A DNA stretch of 64,000 nucleotides from NCBI RefSeq assembly GCF_900091845.1, contig NZ_FMCI01000204.1:25822-89821 (forward strand), read 5' to 3'. Shown one piece after another: positions 62,757 to 64,000 of the stretch (the stretch's first letter is position 1; every line of letters begins with the position of its first letter). Below the pieces are notes generated by a model. It was not told where the DNA came from and searched no databases. It was given only the letters and a program-made list of their open reading frames with translations. The stretch comes from Streptomyces sp. SolWspMP-5a-2 (lineage in GTDB: Bacteria; Actinomycetota; Actinomycetes; Streptomycetales; Streptomycetaceae). Made by a program: the position numbers and the translations under genes.

Positions 62757-63977
62757 TCAGGCGGGTCGGACGGCGATCCGCAGCGCGGAGTCCCCGGCGT
62801 AGAAGGCCGACTCCTCTCGGATCGCGGCGCCGGGGCCCGGCGCGTGGATCATCAGGCCGTTGCCGGTGTAGAGGCCGACGTGGCTGAAGTTGTCGTGGAA
62901 GAAGATCAGGTCCCCGGGCCTGGCCTCGGCGAGCGGCACGATCGTGCCGGACCCCGCCTGCTCGTGCGCCAGCCTCGGCAGCGCCACCCCGGCGCTGCGC
63001 CAGGCGGCCTGGACGAGGGTCCCGTTGTCGTAGGAGCCCGGCCCCGCCGCGCCCCACACGCAGGGCCTGCCGATCTGGTCGCGGGCGAAGGCGACGGCAC
63101 GGTCCGCCTTGGTGGCGGTCCCCGCCTCCCGCGCCGGGGCCGCGGCGGCCGCAGGTCGGCCGATGCCGGTGTCCAGGACGCTCGGCTGGCGCAGCCGCCA
63201 CTCCTCCTCGGCGGCCCGTCTGGCCTGCTCGGCCGACTGCGTCCACGGTGCGGCGGCGGGCGGGGCGGTCTCGAACGACGACCGGGCCGTTTCGAAGGAC
63301 GGTTGCGCGGTCGCGAACGAAGCCGGTGCGGTCTCGAACGACGGCTGTGACGTCTCGAACGACGTCTGCGCGTCTGCCTGTTGGGAGTCGCCGAAGTAGA
63401 ACGGCGTGTCCGGGAGCTGCTGTTGCGGTTCGGTGGGGAGGAACGCGGGCTGCGGGTAAGCCTGTCGCGGCTGCTCGGCCTGGTGCGCCTGGAGGTCCTG
63501 GAAGCCCTGCGGGAACGACGTCTGCGGGGTCTGCGCCTGCGCGGCCGGGGCGGTCGGCACGGGCTGGAAGGACGGCTGCGGGACCGCCGGGGTGGTGAAG
63601 GACGTCTGTTCGGCTGCCGGGGTCGCGAAGGGCGTCTGCCCGGTCGCCGGAGTGGCGAAGGGCGTCTGCCCGGCCGCTGCGGTGGTGAAGGACGTCTGGC
63701 CGGTCGCCGTTCGCTCGGCCGGTGCGGGCGCGATGGTCGGGAGGGGGCCGGTGCGCTGGGCGAGATGGCGGGCCATCAGCTCGCGCGCGGTCGCCACCTT
63801 GCGCCGGTTGTCCTCCTTGGCCCTGCGCATCGCCGCCTGCCGGGACGGCTGGCGGGACGTCGGGGCGGCCGGGCTCGGCGCGACCGGTGCCGCCGGGGCG
63901 AGGGCCGGGGGCAGGGCGTCGGCGGCCGAACCCCGGCGGGGCTCGGGGATCGCCGGGAGGATCGCGGTCGGCGCCAT
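62757..63977 (-). CDS. NlpC/P60-like protein lacking the catalytic cysteine
   Basis: This 406-residue protein (start near the window edge; the frame stays open to base 64000) has a Pro/Ala-rich N-terminus with a basic helical stretch (AMRRAKEDNRRKVATARELMARHL). A long low-complexity region follows with repeats such as GQTPFATPA (about 92-120) and SFETA (about 205-240). The last 115 residues are NlpC/P60-like: AVAFARDQIGRPCVWGAAGPGSYDN, LPRLAHEQ, EARPGDLIFFHDNFSHVGLYTGNG. Where the family has DCSG the sequence reads DNGT, so the nucleophile is missing although the histidines remain. No signal peptide is visible. Confidence 0.85.
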   Translation of the reverse strand: MAPTAILPAIPEPRRGSAADALPPALAPAAPVAPSPAAPTSRQPSRQAAMRRAKEDNRRKVATARELMARHLAQRTGPLPTIAPAPAERTATGQTSFTTAAAGQTPFATPATGQTPFATPAAEQTSFTTPAVPQPSFQPVPTAPAAQAQTPQTSFPQGFQDLQAHQAEQPRQAYPQPAFLPTEPQQQLPDTPFYFGDSQQADAQTSFETSQPSFETAPASFATAQPSFETARSSFETAPPAAAPWTQSAEQARRAAEEEWRLRQPSVLDTGIGRPAAAAAPAREAGTATKADRAVAFARDQIGRPCVWGAAGPGSYDNGTLVQAAWRSAGVALPRLAHEQAGSGTIVPLAEARPGDLIFFHDNFSHVGLYTGNGLMIHAPGPGAAIREESAFYAGDSALRIAVRPA

Positions 63978-64000
63978 CGCGGGCTCAGGACCGGGCCCGG

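Overview
This is a high-GC chromosomal stretch from an actinobacterium, almost certainly a Streptomyces. Evidence for this is the strong G/C bias at third codon positions, the frequent GTG and occasional TTG starts behind GGAG-type ribosome binding sites, several families typical of streptomycetes (lone Roadblock/LC7 protein, LAXTG-anchored surface protein, SWIM/SNF2 pair, zinc-independent L31), and the local xylB-xylR / xylA arrangement. No tRNA, rRNA or origin is visible.

Left part (1-22.7 kb). The window opens with a GPR1/FUN34/YaaH-type membrane protein, cut at the edge or nearly so, then a compact type I-E-like CRISPR array of seven repeats with no cas genes in the window. Next come an aldehyde dehydrogenase with a GAF-type regulator, a Tat-exported amidase, the xylose genes (xylB-xylR divergent from xylA, sharing an inverted-repeat operator), a SWIM-finger/SNF2 helicase pair, small conserved proteins, a thioesterase II and a Ski2-like helicase.

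Middle (22.7-38.7 kb). This holds the cysteine-free ribosomal protein L31, a heterodimeric ABC exporter with one intact and one degenerate ATP site, an L,D-transpeptidase-like lipoprotein, a secreted PNGase A-like protein, a MarR regulator divergent from an ABC exporter across a perfect palindrome, an MltG-like transglycosylase, a flavin monooxygenase and a sulfonate/taurine-type ABC importer. The importer is preceded by a leaderless, cysteine-containing leader peptide that looks like a sulfur-responsive attenuator.

Island (38.8-44.9 kb). An IS5-type transposase remnant and a decayed but complete-ended IS5-family element (TTA target duplication) bracket a two-gene unit with visibly lower GC. 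Its genes are a small Trypco1-like protein and a 1367-residue protein combining a trypsin-like protease, a STAND NTPase and about fourteen WD40 repeats. This is the best candidate for a little-studied biological conflict (defence or self-killing) system.

Right part (45-64 kb). After a short-chain dehydrogenase and a membrane metallophosphoesterase there is a secreted glycan-degradation cluster (two GH76 mannanase-type enzymes around a GH2 enzyme with an AbfB/CBM42 domain) with two different LacI-type palindromes. It is followed by a GNAT, an LAETG surface protein, a TetR gene whose 3' end is amplified into a 32-33 bp tandem array, a DMT transporter divergent from a LysR gene, a glucarate dehydratase-like enzyme, a TetR/SGNH-hydrolase operon with a perfect operator, and at the right edge an NlpC/P60 protein lacking the expected catalytic cysteine.
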